Assembly (NCBI RefSeq): GCF_001636405.1
Contig: NZ_KV440950.1
Coordinates: forward strand, 2,441,712 to 2,505,711
Reading direction: 5' to 3'
From: Peribacillus frigoritolerans
GTDB taxonomy: Bacteria > Bacillota > Bacilli > Bacillales > DSM-1321
DNA: 64,000 bases
Shown here: positions 8,481-17,929 of the stretch, piece after piece
How positions within the stretch are numbered: position 1 is the stretch's first letter
Layout: the number at the start of each line of letters is the position of its first letter
The notes under the pieces: model-generated
Told to the model about the DNA's origin: nothing
The model's input: only the letters and a program-made list of their open reading frames with translations
Databases searched by the model: none
Position numbers and translations under genes: made by a program

Positions 8481-9767
8481 ATGAGAAAAACAAAACTTAT
8501 ATTCGCATCATTTTTAAGTTTATCTTTAATGCTTGGGGGATGTTCTGGTGAAAGAACATCTTCAGAATCAGATGTTGGAAAAACCACCTTAACATTTTTC
8601 CATAGGTGGCCAAAGGAACCGGAAAAAACCTACTTTAATGAAGTTGTAAAAGAATTTGAAAAACAAAACCCCGATATCCATATTAAAACCGAAGCAGTCC
8701 TAAACGATTCGTATAAAGACAAAATTAAAGTAATGACAGGTACAAATAATCCACCTGATATTTATTTCTCTTGGAGTGATGAATTTGCCAGTCAGTTTGT
8801 GCGAGGCGATAAAGCTTTGGATTTAACTTCTTATTATAAAAACGATCCGACATGGTCTTCTCAACTCGTTCCATCCCAAGTCAAACCATATACATTTAAT
8901 GATAAGGTGTATGGTGTCCCCGTAACAATGGATGGGAAAATGTTTTTCTATAACAAGGATGTCTTCGAAAAATTGAACATACACCCACCTAAAACCTGGA
9001 ATGATTTTATCGATGTATTAAAAGTGTTAAAAAAGAATAACTACACAGCTCTTCAATTCGGCAGTCAAGATACTTGGACAATTTCCCATTATGTGGGCAC
9101 ACTGAATCAACGTCTGGTTAGTCCGGAAGTGCTGGCAATGGATTATAATCGGAAAACCGGAAAATTCAAGGATGACGACTACATAAAAGCGCTTGAGAAA
9201 TTCCAAGAGTTGTTACCTTACTTTAATGAGAATACTAATTCAATAGATCATGAATATGCAAGGCAGCAATTTTCAAATGGTAAAGCACCTATGTTTTATG
9301 CAGAAACGGCAGAGATCAAGTTATTTGGACCCACTAAGTTTGAACTTGGAATGTTTAACTTTCCTGAGGTAGAAGGAGGAAAGGGTAATCAAACAAATCT
9401 AACTGGATCGCCTGAAGGCTTTATGGTTTCTTCCAAGACAAAGCATCCCAAAGAAGCGATGGAGTTTTTAAAGTTTCTAACCACTAAACATATGGGAGAG
9501 AAACTAGTCACTGATGTAGGCAAGTATAGTGCAGTTAAAGGTACGGTGAATGAAAATAATTCTTCCCCGGAACAGCTGGAAGCGGTTCAAAGCATATTAA
9601 ACACAAAAGAAATGGCCCCATGGTTTGACATGAGCATCGATGCGCGTATTGCAGATGCCTATTTAACCGGAACACAAATGATGTTAAATGGAGATAAAAC
9701 ACCTAAACAAATTATGCGTGATGTTCAAAAAGCTGCTGATACCGTTAGGTTTGAAGCGGGGAAATAA
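8481..9767 (+). CDS. frlO: Fructosamine ABC transporter, solute-binding lipoprotein FrlO
   Basis: The protein starts at ATG 8481, which has AAGGAGGG 5 nt upstream; an in-frame ATG at 8448 lies over the operator/promoter and has no RBS. The 428-residue product has a lipoprotein signal ending LMLGGC, then a family 1 extracellular solute-binding domain ([53 protein letters not shown]). It captures fructoselysine or other glycated amino acids outside the membrane and passes them to FrlN/FrlM. No ATPase gene is present, as in B. subtilis, where the shared ATPase MsmX serves such systems. Confidence 0.92.
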   Translation: MRKTKLIFASFLSLSLMLGGCSGERTSSESDVGKTTLTFFHRWPKEPEKTYFNEVVKEFEKQNPDIHIKTEAVLNDSYKDKIKVMTGTNNPPDIYFSWSDEFASQFVRGDKALDLTSYYKNDPTWSSQLVPSQVKPYTFNDKVYGVPVTMDGKMFFYNKDVFEKLNIHPPKTWNDFIDVLKVLKKNNYTALQFGSQDTWTISHYVGTLNQRLVSPEVLAMDYNRKTGKFKDDDYIKALEKFQELLPYFNENTNSIDHEYARQQFSNGKAPMFYAETAEIKLFGPTKFELGMFNFPEVEGGKGNQTNLTGSPEGFMVSSKTKHPKEAMEFLKFLTTKHMGEKLVTDVGKYSAVKGTVNENNSSPEQLEAVQSILNTKEMAPWFDMSIDARIADAYLTGTQMMLNGDKTPKQIMRDVQKAADTVRFEAGK

Positions 9768-9808
9768 GGGAATTCATTTTTCCGTTTTATTAAGGGAGTG
9801 ATATTTTA

Positions 9809-10687
9809 ATGATAAAACCCGATAAATTTGTACCTTATCTATATCTTCTTCCAGCATTAGTTTTTTTATTGCTTGTTTATATTCCCATTTTCCAGAATAT
9901 TGGCGATAGTATGTATAATTGGAGTACATTTTCACCAGATAAAGCATTTGTAGGGATGGATAATTACTTTACTTTATTTAAAGATCCCGTATTTTATGAA
10001 GCTTTAAAAAATAATATTCTTTATGCTGTCATTTCGATTGTTTTCCAGGTTTTTGGAGGGTTAATTATTGCAGCTGTTTTAGAAGATAAATTAATCCGTA
10101 AATTTTCACCTATATTTCGCACAGTCTATTTTTTGCCGGTCGTCGTTTCAATGACAGTCATCGCATTGCTGTTTTCATTTTTTTACAACCCGGAAGTAGG
10201 GTTGTTAAATCAGTTTCTTAAAATGATTGGATTGAATAATTTAGCACTGCCATGGTTGGGTGATAGTGAAACGGCAATCTATGCAGTCATTGCTGTCTCA
10301 CAGTGGCAATCAATTGGTTATATAGCCATGCTATATATCGTATCCATTCAAAAAATTTCACCTGAACTATATGAAGCAGCTGAAATGGATGGAGCGAATA
10401 AAATAAAAACGTTTTTTCACATTACGGTTCCAGCAACAAAGGAAATGACATTCGTCGCCGTAATATTAACATTGACAGGTGCCTTTACAGTGTTTAATGA
10501 GCCATATATCTTAACCGGAGGGGGACCGGGAACTTCTTCGGAAGTCCTGAGTACCTATTTATATAAAACGGCTTTTTCAAAAGATATGATGGGATATGCT
10601 TCTGCCATAGCAACGGTTATCTTAATTATTACGTTACTTATTTCTCTTGTTCAAATGAAAATATTTAAAACGGGAAAGGAGGACTAA
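9809..10687 (+). CDS. frlN: Fructosamine ABC transporter permease FrlN
   Basis: The 292-residue protein has six membrane segments and is a MalF-type binding-protein-dependent permease. The EAA loop reads YEAAEMDGANKIKTFFHITVPA (roughly residues 189-210), which contacts the ATPase. It pairs with FrlM, whose gene begins 2 nt after this stop. It is the second transporter gene of the operon. Confidence 0.92.
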   Translation: MIKPDKFVPYLYLLPALVFLLLVYIPIFQNIGDSMYNWSTFSPDKAFVGMDNYFTLFKDPVFYEALKNNILYAVISIVFQVFGGLIIAAVLEDKLIRKFSPIFRTVYFLPVVVSMTVIALLFSFFYNPEVGLLNQFLKMIGLNNLALPWLGDSETAIYAVIAVSQWQSIGYIAMLYIVSIQKISPELYEAAEMDGANKIKTFFHITVPATKEMTFVAVILTLTGAFTVFNEPYILTGGGPGTSSEVLSTYLYKTAFSKDMMGYASAIATVILIITLLISLVQMKIFKTGKED

Positions 10688-10689
10688 TA

Positions 10690-11580
10690 ATGGAGATGCC
10701 TAAATCAACGATCGGAGTACCGGAATTAGTTGTGGAAGATCTAGAGTATGCAAGGAAAAGAAAAACCTATAATATGAGAATAGCCCTTGTTTATGCAGGT
10801 TTGATCGCCTACTTTCTTGTTGTTGCATATCCCTTATTATGGATGGTCATCAGTTCTTTCAAAAGCACAGAGGAAATTTTCAACCATAGTTGGTCACTTC
10901 CTCATACATGGTTGTTTGAAAATTATGTTACAGCTTGGAATAGTGGGATTTCTTCCTACTTTTTAAATAGTGTCATGGTTACTGGCATGACTTGTATGCT
11001 AACGGTTTTAGTAAGTGCGTTAGGTGCATACGGATTATCTCGCTTCGATTTTCGTGGAAAGGCTTTCATTTTGGTCATATGCTTAGGCGGTTTGATGCTA
11101 TCTCCCCAAGTAAGCCTGATCCCTTTGTATAATATCATTCAGAAGCTTGGGATATATAACACCCATTGGGCGCTAATCTTACCTTATGTAGCATACAGAA
11201 TTCCGCTAACCATCTTGTTGATTCGTGCCTACTTCCTGTCCATTCCAAAAGAACTGGAAGAGGCTGCCCGGCTGGATGGGTGCACAAACCTTGGAATCCT
11301 TTTTAGGATTTTCATACCCATGAGTAAACCTATTTTATTAACGACGGTAATTTTAACAGCTTACTATACTTGGAATGAATTCATGTTCGCCATCATCTTT
11401 ATAGACGATGATAGTTTGCGTACGATACCTGCCGGTTTAATGCAATTCCGAGATGCATTGCAAACCGATTGGGGAGTGTTGCTTTCTGGATTAACGATTT
11501 CAGCGGCACCTATCGTCATTTTATTTTTATTCATGCAGAAGTATTTTATCCGTGGAATTGCTAGTGGAAGTGTAAAATGA
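10690..11580 (+). CDS. frlM: Fructosamine ABC transporter permease FrlM
   Basis: The 296-residue protein is the MalG-type partner of FrlN. Its EAA loop is LEEAARLDGCTNLGILFRIFIPM and it has six predicted helices after a charged N-terminus. AAAGGAGG overlaps the end of frlN, so the two are translationally coupled. Its last codons overlap a possible upstream ATG of frlD, but frlD has a better start 17 nt further on. Confidence 0.92.
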   Translation: MEMPKSTIGVPELVVEDLEYARKRKTYNMRIALVYAGLIAYFLVVAYPLLWMVISSFKSTEEIFNHSWSLPHTWLFENYVTAWNSGISSYFLNSVMVTGMTCMLTVLVSALGAYGLSRFDFRGKAFILVICLGGLMLSPQVSLIPLYNIIQKLGIYNTHWALILPYVAYRIPLTILLIRAYFLSIPKELEEAARLDGCTNLGILFRIFIPMSKPILLTTVILTAYYTWNEFMFAIIFIDDDSLRTIPAGLMQFRDALQTDWGVLLSGLTISAAPIVILFLFMQKYFIRGIASGSVK

Positions 11581-11597
11581 TTACAGGGGGAACGGGC

Positions 11598-12434
11598 ATG
11601 AAGCTAATTGGAATTGGAGATAACGTAGTAGATTTTTATAAAGACCAAGGAAAGATATATCCCGGCGGCAATTCATTGAATGTGGCAGTCATGTACAATC
11701 GTTTAAATGATGAGCAATCTTCATATATTGGCATTGTAGGAAATGATGGGGCGGCAGACCATGTGTTGGAGGTATTGCAAAAGGAAAAGATGGAGATTAG
11801 TAGAGTAAGACAAGCGGTAGGGGAGAATGGTATGGCCGTCGTCGCGTTGGATAAGGACGGGGACCGAATTTTCATTGGTTCCAATAGAGGGGGAATTCAA
11901 TCCAGATTGGGGATTGTACTGAATGACAAGGATTTGGATTATATTCGGCAACACGACCTTCTTCATACAAGTGTTTATAGCCATATTGAGCATAACCTCC
12001 CATCATTAAGTCAACTCATTGACATTTCTTTTGATTTTTCGACAAACCAAGAGGAACACTATTTACAAAAAGTTTGTCCGTATGTGACATATGCATTTTT
12101 TTCAGGAAGTAATTTAAACACTGCAGAGTGCCATGCACTGATTCAAAAAGTGCATTCGTTCGGCTCAAAAGTGGTATGTGTTACTCGTGGGGAAAAGGGA
12201 GCACTCTTATCAATTGAAAATCAATTATATGAACAAGCTATTATCCAAACCAAAGTTGTAGATACATTGGGGGCGGGAGATTCATTTATTGCTGGTTTTC
12301 TCTCATCGTATGTCCAAGGGCAAGATGTAAATAAAGCTTTACAAAAAGGAGCTTTAGCTGCCTCCCAAACCTGTCAGGATTATGGAGCATTTGGGTATGG
12401 TAAAGAATATATTCCTGACCATATGCTGGTTTAA
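11598..12434 (+). CDS. frlD: Fructosamine 6-kinase FrlD (PfkB family)
   Basis: The 278-residue protein is a ribokinase/PfkB-family sugar kinase that phosphorylates fructoselysine to fructoselysine 6-phosphate, the FrlB substrate. PfkB signature 1 appears as PGGNSLNVA (residues 22-30) and signature 2 as VVDTLGAGDSF, with Asp228 as catalytic base. I chose ATG 11598 (AGGGGG at 11585-11590) over ATG 11577, which overlaps frlM. It is the last gene of the operon, followed by a strong terminator. Confidence 0.92.
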   Translation: MKLIGIGDNVVDFYKDQGKIYPGGNSLNVAVMYNRLNDEQSSYIGIVGNDGAADHVLEVLQKEKMEISRVRQAVGENGMAVVALDKDGDRIFIGSNRGGIQSRLGIVLNDKDLDYIRQHDLLHTSVYSHIEHNLPSLSQLIDISFDFSTNQEEHYLQKVCPYVTYAFFSGSNLNTAECHALIQKVHSFGSKVVCVTRGEKGALLSIENQLYEQAIIQTKVVDTLGAGDSFIAGFLSSYVQGQDVNKALQKGALAASQTCQDYGAFGYGKEYIPDHMLV

Positions 12435-12450
12435 CATGATTTATAGATGG

Positions 12451-12498
12451 AAAAAGGTAACGAGATCCCGGATTAGGAGGGGGATTCGTTACCTTTTT
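12451..12498. terminator. Bidirectional terminator between frlD and frlR
   Basis: AAAAAGGTAACGA (12451-12463) pairs with TCGTTACCTTTTT (12486-12498), a perfect 13-bp stem with A- and T-tracts on opposite sides. It can end both convergent transcripts. The right arm lies inside the last codons of frlR. Confidence 0.85.
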
Positions 12499-13231
12499 CT
12501 TGCGACATGGAACTATCAATCGTAAAGGTCACGCGATTGGCAGGATAATATAAGAAGGAGGAATGGATGGGCTGCTTCTTTGCGTCATATGCCACTTTCT
12601 CCACTTTGAAAAGGGGATCTCCCACTTCGCACTCTAAAAATTTTGCTTCATCTGCATTTGCCAATACCATATTTAAGAGTTTCGTGTTATGAACAGGAGT
12701 TATATTATATTTATGCTTTATGATGTCATACATGGAAACGGAGTTATGGACATGTTCATTTAAATTAGGCAGAACCTTTAAGGAATAATGAGAAATTTCC
12801 AAGGTGAGAGGTTGATTATCATAGTATAAGATCCGTTGTAATTCAAGAACATCACTTTCAGGAATAATCTCCAAGGATTTAGAAATATTAGCCGGTGCGG
12901 GTATGATTCCAAATGAAAGGATTTTAGTTTGAGGTATCTTCCCTAATTCTGACATATATTCAGCATGGCCGTTAACAGCAAATAGTTCCCTTTTTACTTT
13001 AGGATATTGGACAAATGTTCCCTTTCCTTGTTGGCGTATTAGAAGACCCTCTTCCACCAAGTCCAAAACCGCTTTTCTAACAGTAATGCGACTTACTCCA
13101 TATATGTCACATAATTCTGTTTCGGTTGGTAATCTTTCGCCAGGAGAGTAAATCCCTTTGTTTATATCTTCAATAATAGATTGTTTCAATTGCATATATA
13201 ATGGCGTAGAACTATGAGTGTTGAGTTTCAT
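12473..13231 (-). CDS. frlR: GntR/HutC-family repressor FrlR
   Basis: The 252-residue protein has an N-terminal winged helix (STPLYMQLKQSIIEDINKGIYSPGERLPTE, then LCDIYGVSRITVRKAVLDL as the recognition helix, residues about 10-70) and a UTRA effector domain in the C-terminal two thirds. It sits convergent to the frl operon, in the position of frlR in B. subtilis, and probably represses frl until a fructosamine 6-phosphate binds. GAAAGGGG precedes the start. The palindrome at 13264-13285 in its own promoter suggests self-control. Confidence 0.9.
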   Translation of the reverse strand: MKLNTHSSTPLYMQLKQSIIEDINKGIYSPGERLPTETELCDIYGVSRITVRKAVLDLVEEGLLIRQQGKGTFVQYPKVKRELFAVNGHAEYMSELGKIPQTKILSFGIIPAPANISKSLEIIPESDVLELQRILYYDNQPLTLEISHYSLKVLPNLNEHVHNSVSMYDIIKHKYNITPVHNTKLLNMVLANADEAKFLECEVGDPLFKVEKVAYDAKKQPIHSSFLYYPANRVTFTIDSSMSQEKGNESPS

Positions 13232-13263
13232 ATTTTCCCCTTTCTCTTATTTTTTTCTTTTAT

Positions 13264-13285
13264 TATAACGTATTGTGATGTTATA
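13264..13285 (-). promoter_or_regulatory. Operator-like palindrome upstream of frlR
   Basis: TATAAC (13264-13269) and GTTATA (13280-13285) are inverted with a 10-nt spacer, about 30-50 bp upstream of the frlR start. The half-site resembles those before frlB and frlO, so this is a likely autoregulatory FrlR site. Confidence 0.5.
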
Positions 13286-13347
13286 GTACAAATCATCAAT
13301 TCGACTAAATGCATAGCCAATATATATATATGGTTAAAGGCATCCGG

Positions 13348-13437
13348 CAACAACGGTCCGAGATAACAATGTCGGAGATCGTTGTTGTGGGAAAATATGC
13401 ATTTTTGCACTAACATTAAAGAGTATATATTAGTGCA
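13348..13437. other. Two unexplained hairpins upstream of the carboxypeptidase gene
   Basis: CAACAACG (13348-13355) pairs with CGTTGTTG (13380-13387), with an inner CCGA/TCGG pair. TGCACTAA (13406-13413) pairs with TTAGTGCA (13430-13437). Neither carries a T-run. They lie between frlR and the M14 gene and could be operators or an RNA structure; nothing further can be said. The region 13232-13572 otherwise holds the frlR promoter and the next promoter. Confidence 0.4.
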
Positions 13438-13528
13438 GCACCCAACTTTTAGCTAAAGCAGGTGCCCGCGTCATAAAATAGCCATAATACGACATCAAAT
13501 TCCAACATATTTCTACTTTTCCATTTTG

Positions 13529-13534
13529 TATAAT
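13529..13534 (+). promoter_or_regulatory. Probable -10 box of the M14 peptidase gene
   Basis: TATAAT at 13529-13534 lies about 40 bp before the ATG at 13573. A recognisable TTGACA -35 is lacking, so the assignment is tentative. Confidence 0.35.
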
Positions 13535-13572
13535 GAGATAGAAGAATATTTTTAGGGAGTGATTATTGTCAT

Positions 13573-14766
13573 ATGAAAAACAGGAAGGTTATTTCAACTC
13601 TGGGAGTTGCCGTTCTTTCGGCGAGTATTGCGGCACCAGCATTTGCAGCTAATGAAACATCCCCGGGAACACCCATTCAACAAACTTATTCGGTTTCAGG
13701 TTTTACAGATCATGCTGAACTAGGGAAAAAGCTAGAACAAATTGCGAGTGATAGCCAAGGTAAAGTAAAAGTGGATGTAGCTGGATATTCCAATAGACAT
13801 AGAGAAATCTATAAAGCAACCGTGGGAACTGGCGACAAAGTCGTTTTCATTCAAAGTGAGATCCATGGGAATGAGAAAACTGGTACGGATGCCATCTTGA
13901 ATATCTTGAAGTTTTTGGGGACCAACACACCTGAAGCGGAAAAAATTCGTAAAGAAATTACCTTGGTAGCTTTGCCTAAAATGAATCCCGATGCCGCTGA
14001 ATTGAACCGTCGCGGAAATGATATGACCTGGGCAGAGGTCGTCGACCAGTTTCCGCAGTTAGCAGGAGCGAAACCATCTTGGAATTACTATACATACAAA
14101 AATGAATCATTCGATTATGAGTCCAAACCAGGTTTCGATGTTAATCGTGACTTTAATCCTGATTTAAATTATATTCCCCAAGCTAAAGACTTCCCTGGAA
14201 AATCATCCACCCCTGGTTGGTTCATAACACCTGAATCACAAACAACACGTGATGTTTACAAGTCTCTACTGAAGCAATACGGTAAGGTGGAGATTTTTGT
14301 GGACCTGCATCACCAAGCTCCCTATTATGAAGTTGATGGAACGGATGATTTAGTCACCTACTCGATTTCTGCTCAATTTGTTCCTGATCCAAGCTCGCCT
14401 TCAGGGCAGGATTATGCAAAATATGCAAAAAACTATAATTATGATTTTTCCAGACAATTGAATGTGGCGGTATATAATGCCATGAAAGCACAAGGTAATT
14501 CTCCATATGGGAATATATCCTTGTATCCGCAAAATCAAAACCTTCCTGGAACGGCTTTAGGAGCCTTTGCTTTAAACGGAAGCGGGACAGTACTCTTTGA
14601 AGTTAGAGGTCAAACACAGTCTTTTGGCCAAAAGAAAAAAGGCATGCTTATTAAAGCAGTTGAAAGAGGGTTATATGGAATAATTGATGGAGTTACTGAT
14701 GGCTCTGTATATAAAATCAATCCGGAACAATACGAGTCCATTCCACTGACGGAGGGCAGGCAATAA
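13573..14766 (+). CDS. Secreted M14 zinc carboxypeptidase
   Basis: The 397-residue protein has a Sec signal peptide ending APAFAA (cleavage near residue 26). The peptidase M14 metal site is visible: EIHGNEKTG supplies the first His and Glu ligands, DLHHQAPYY the third ligand, VNRDFNPD the substrate-binding Asn-Arg, and LFEVRGQ the general-base Glu. It trims C-terminal residues, or gamma-D-glutamyl bonds of wall peptides, outside the cell. The next gene encodes a homologue, so the pair probably arose by tandem duplication. AGGGAGTGA lies about 11 nt before the ATG. Confidence 0.88.
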   Translation: MKNRKVISTLGVAVLSASIAAPAFAANETSPGTPIQQTYSVSGFTDHAELGKKLEQIASDSQGKVKVDVAGYSNRHREIYKATVGTGDKVVFIQSEIHGNEKTGTDAILNILKFLGTNTPEAEKIRKEITLVALPKMNPDAAELNRRGNDMTWAEVVDQFPQLAGAKPSWNYYTYKNESFDYESKPGFDVNRDFNPDLNYIPQAKDFPGKSSTPGWFITPESQTTRDVYKSLLKQYGKVEIFVDLHHQAPYYEVDGTDDLVTYSISAQFVPDPSSPSGQDYAKYAKNYNYDFSRQLNVAVYNAMKAQGNSPYGNISLYPQNQNLPGTALGAFALNGSGTVLFEVRGQTQSFGQKKKGMLIKAVERGLYGIIDGVTDGSVYKINPEQYESIPLTEGRQ

Positions 14767-14816
14767 TAAAAATTGAGGAAATGATAGTTCTATCAACTTC
14801 CAGCCTATATTGAAGT

Positions 14817-15075
14817 AACCAGACGGAACTCTAGGAAAAAGTGTTCTATCTAAAAGGTAAGACAAAGTTGATTGAAGCGGGTGTTCGAGACTCCTGCTTA
14901 GAAAAGCGCGTCTAGGGGAGACCCCGCAGGCGAAAGCCGAGGGCCGACCGCCCACGGAAAGCGAGTGCCCTACGTTCCAATCAACGTCCAAATTGTACAA
15001 GCCATAAAAATAGACAAACTAGATTTTCATCAAGTTTGTCTAAAGTCTGAACAGACTGGTGTCCGTCTGGTTTTT
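14817..15075 (+). repeat. Dispersed composite repeat (copy A) inserted at a terminator
   Basis: A GC-rich core runs from GTTGATTG (14867) to CAATCAAC (14985), inverted ends around about 119 bp. It is followed by the hairpin TAGACAAACT / AGTTTGTCTA (15011-15042). AACCAGACGG at 14817-14826 and its complement CCGTCTGGTT at 15063-15072 flank the unit, the latter running into a T-run. The element appears to have split the terminator of the M14 gene. Similar copies lie at 16441, 19608 and 26505. The gap 14767-15223 holds nothing else recognisable. Confidence 0.75.
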
Positions 15076-15223
15076 CTTCATCGGGAACAAAAATGTTTTT
15101 TGGTAGAAGAAAACTATTTGGAAACATAGTCATTTTTCACTATTAACATAAAGTAGTAAAAATGTCAGAATATTAATAATAGTTATATTTCTTGATTGTT
15201 ATATTTAATGAGGAGGGTTTATT

Positions 15224-16288
15224 TTGAATTTTAAAAAGAAAGTTCTATCAGTTTCATTATCTAGTTTAATGACGTTAGGCGCAGTAACAGCTGTTGCGTT
15301 ACCAGTCGGAGCGGTTGGAAATGGCCCCAGTGCTGGAAATGGTCAAGTGACAACTTCAAATCTTCATACATATGAAAGCCTGGTGAGCTATCTTGAAACG
15401 CAGGATGCTAAACAAGAAAGGCTGGCACTGGAAGTAATCGGGGAAACGGTAAAAGGAAGGGACATTTACCTAGCGAAGTACATGTCAAATCCTAAGAATC
15501 CAACCATACTATTTTTAACGCAACAGCATGGAAATGAACAACTGACTACCGAGGGTGCTCTCGAATTCATTAAACATCTAGGCACGAATAAGACTAAAGG
15601 TTTATTGGAAAATGTTAATATACTGATCATTCCCATGTTAAATGCAGATGGAGCCATGGGAGATGTCAATTTCCCTCTTGATGACTATTTAGCAAAAGGT
15701 GATCGGCATTTAACACGGGCAAATGCAAATGGGATCGACTTAAACCGTGAGCATGATAAAAAAACTGATTCCATGCAAGTAGAAGTAAAGGCTTTACACG
15801 AAAAAGTATTTGCGAAATACGATATAGATTACATGATAGATTTACATCATCAAGGGACGCTAAGCGAAACAGATGGTGAACTTGTTTCAGGTTCGATTCT
15901 TCATCCTACAAACGCGAGCGTAAAGCCTGAAGTGTTAGAAGCGTCAAAGAAACTGGGTGCTGTCGTATATAACTCCATTGAACCAACTGGTTGGGGGCAT
16001 ATTGGTAGGTATGATGGCGGTTCTGGAGAAAATATAGGCCGTAATGGTGCAGCTGTCCGTTATGACATTGCCACACTGCTCTTTGAGATGCGAGGTATGT
16101 CGGACCACAATGTCGAGTCTGTAGCGCTTGGACAAAAAAGTAATGGCTATCTAATTAAGCAAACGGTAACCACTTTGGATGCAGCTGTCAGAGCTATTGC
16201 CGATGATTCAATTGAAACTGTCGATGCAAGTTTTTGGGACACCCTGCCAACACAATCCAATCGTCCCGGGATAGAATCGGACGAATAA
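15224..16288 (+). CDS. Secreted M14-type carboxypeptidase, second copy
   Basis: The 354-residue protein starts with TTG 15224 behind AGGAGGG (15211-15217). It has a signal peptide ending ALPVGAVG (about residue 31). The M14 site residues are visible: QQHGNEQLT (His, Glu), DLNREHDK (Asn-Arg), MIDLHHQGT (His) and LLFEMRGMSD (catalytic Glu). It is homologous to the preceding gene but shorter. It is likely an extracellular carboxypeptidase supplying amino acids; the substrate is unknown. Confidence 0.88.
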   Translation: MNFKKKVLSVSLSSLMTLGAVTAVALPVGAVGNGPSAGNGQVTTSNLHTYESLVSYLETQDAKQERLALEVIGETVKGRDIYLAKYMSNPKNPTILFLTQQHGNEQLTTEGALEFIKHLGTNKTKGLLENVNILIIPMLNADGAMGDVNFPLDDYLAKGDRHLTRANANGIDLNREHDKKTDSMQVEVKALHEKVFAKYDIDYMIDLHHQGTLSETDGELVSGSILHPTNASVKPEVLEASKKLGAVVYNSIEPTGWGHIGRYDGGSGENIGRNGAAVRYDIATLLFEMRGMSDHNVESVALGQKSNGYLIKQTVTTLDAAVRAIADDSIETVDASFWDTLPTQSNRPGIESDE

Positions 16289-16296
16289 AATGAAGA

Positions 16297-16331
16297 CACA
16301 TTCCATTCTATCAGATGGGATGTGTTTTTTT
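16297..16331 (+). terminator. Terminator of the second M14 gene
   Basis: ACACATTCCAT (16297-16307) pairs with ATGGGATGTGT (16314-16324, one G-U pair), followed by seven T residues. It ends the carboxypeptidase transcript. Confidence 0.8.
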
Positions 16332-16440
16332 GATTCCTTATGTCGCCGGAAACAGGATGAGGAGCCAATTTTCCCAACCCGATATGACATTATTTACAGT
16401 TAAAATAGCAGTACTATAGTAAAAGATAACATAGAAAAAA

Positions 16441-16790
16441 AGCATCTGCTTTCACCTAAGAAGATGCTCAATTTGTCGATAAAAGGGGGCTCGGAATGAT
16501 TTCACATATAACCATGATTTTAAAGGAAGATTAGATGATCCTTAATGTTTTTTTCTGTTTTATGAAACCCTCAATGGATTGAAGAAATTTGCGACACTCC
16601 TGCCGAATAGCTGGCTAGCCGAGACCCCACAGACGCTTGCGTCGAGGAGGATTGGCAGACAGTCGGCGGAAAGGGAGCGGATTTCCGAAATCAGCTGGAA
16701 CATTTTTAAAGAAAAAAGACTGTAGACAAATTCGCTTTCTTCGAATTTGTCTACAGTCTGAGCATCTGTTTTCATAAACAGGTGCTTTTT
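16441..16790 (+). repeat. Dispersed composite repeat (copy B), diverged
   Basis: A degenerate GC-rich core runs from about 16571 to 16702. It is followed by a perfect 17-bp hairpin (arms 16718-16734 and 16742-16758, containing TGTAGACAAA / TTTGTCTACA). AGCATCTG occurs at 16441-16448 and again at 16761-16768, each as the left arm of a terminator-like hairpin; the second runs into TTTTT. The layout is as in copies A and C: an element bracketed by duplicated terminator sequence. No gene is apparent in 16332-16869. Confidence 0.65.
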
Positions 16791-16869
16791 GAATTTCAGG
16801 ACTTTTATATCATTAGCTTGGATCTTTCAGATCGATTAACAGTATCGGCCTGTATGGCCAGTGTTTGTC

Positions 16870-17838
16870 CTATAAACTTTTTTCGGCTGAATTCTCCTTT
16901 TTTTCTTCTTCTTTTAGTTGTAAGGCTACTAGACTGGCAAAGTCATGAATGATGGTGGCTGCCAATAGTGATGTAATTTGTGTTGGATCATACGGCGGGA
17001 GGACTTCCACCAGGTCGAACCCAATAAAGTTGAATCCTTGCAGAGAGCGTATCATTTCAAGGGTTTCAAAGCTATTTAGACCGCCGACCTCCAATGTGCC
17101 AGTTCCAGGAGCGCAGGATGGATCGACAAAATCAATATCGAATGTCAAGAAACATGGTGTATCCCCAATGGTTTTCTTGACTTCCTTCACGACATCTTCG
17201 ATTCCTCTCTTCTTCAGCTCGGGCGTAGTTATCACATTGTATCCTAGTTCTGTACTGGAATCTAAATCTCCTGGATGATTGAGCGTACCTCTGATGCCAA
17301 TCTGGAAAACTTTATCCGTTTGGAGCAAACCTTCCTCATATGCACGGATAAACGGGGAACCGTGCCAGTATTTTTCTTCATAATAAGTATCCCAAGTATC
17401 TGTATGTGAATCAAAATGAAGAAGTGCAACAGGACCGTGGATTTTTGCGGCTGCTCTTAAATTAGCCAATGTTACTGAATGATCTCCTCCGATGCCTATT
17501 GGAATGATGCCATTTTTCATCAAGTCTGACATAGCCTTTTCAATTAACTCATAGCTTCGATGTATATTATGGGGAATCACCGAAACATCCCCGATATCAA
17601 TTGCATTACATTCGTCAAACGGAAATACCTTGTGAATGGGATGATAAGGAAACAACGTCATGGATGCTTGGCGGACTGCCTGTGGGGCAAACCTGGCTCC
17701 TACCCTGAATGAAGCAGCTGTATCAAAAGGCATACCTACCACTGCCAATTTGGCATTTTCCCTTGAAGAAGGTAAGCGCATAAATGATCCGGTGGTACAA
17801 AACTCTGGTTTAACATCAGGTGATAAAGGATATTTCAT
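16870..17838 (-). CDS. Agmatinase-family ureohydrolase
   Basis: The 322-residue protein belongs to the arginase/agmatinase superfamily, which removes urea from a guanidino compound. Mn ligands are visible: GGDHS (His120), HFDSHTDT (Asp143, His145, Asp147) and FDIDFVDP (Asp234, Asp236). SFRVGARFAPQAVR and HGSPFIRAYEEGL are typical of agmatinases and guanidinobutyrases rather than arginases. ATG 17838 has GGAGGA 8 nt upstream, so I prefer it to an upstream ATG at 17886. It is divergent from an APC permease and has its own sigma-54 promoter, which fits arginine-type nitrogen catabolism. The exact substrate is undecided. Confidence 0.85.
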   Translation of the reverse strand: MKYPLSPDVKPEFCTTGSFMRLPSSRENAKLAVVGMPFDTAASFRVGARFAPQAVRQASMTLFPYHPIHKVFPFDECNAIDIGDVSVIPHNIHRSYELIEKAMSDLMKNGIIPIGIGGDHSVTLANLRAAAKIHGPVALLHFDSHTDTWDTYYEEKYWHGSPFIRAYEEGLLQTDKVFQIGIRGTLNHPGDLDSSTELGYNVITTPELKKRGIEDVVKEVKKTIGDTPCFLTFDIDFVDPSCAPGTGTLEVGGLNSFETLEMIRSLQGFNFIGFDLVEVLPPYDPTQITSLLAATIIHDFASLVALQLKEEEKKENSAEKSL

Positions 17839-17913
17839 TTTTCTATTCCTCCATTTTCTTATAACTATAGTAGTTTTGAAACTCATTAAATGAATTCCTA
17901 TAGATGATTAATC

Positions 17914-17929
17914 AGCAATTATCATGCCA
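17914..17929 (-). promoter_or_regulatory. Sigma-54 promoter of the ureohydrolase gene
   Basis: On the minus strand TGGCATGATAATTGCT has GG (17928-17927) and GC (17916-17915) exactly 10 nt apart. It lies about 75 bp upstream of the ureohydrolase ATG. Confidence 0.75.

Noticed and set aside
14671..15000. 109-codon minus-strand frame over repeat copy A
   Set aside because: It is caused by the GC-rich repeat; the translation shows no conserved features.
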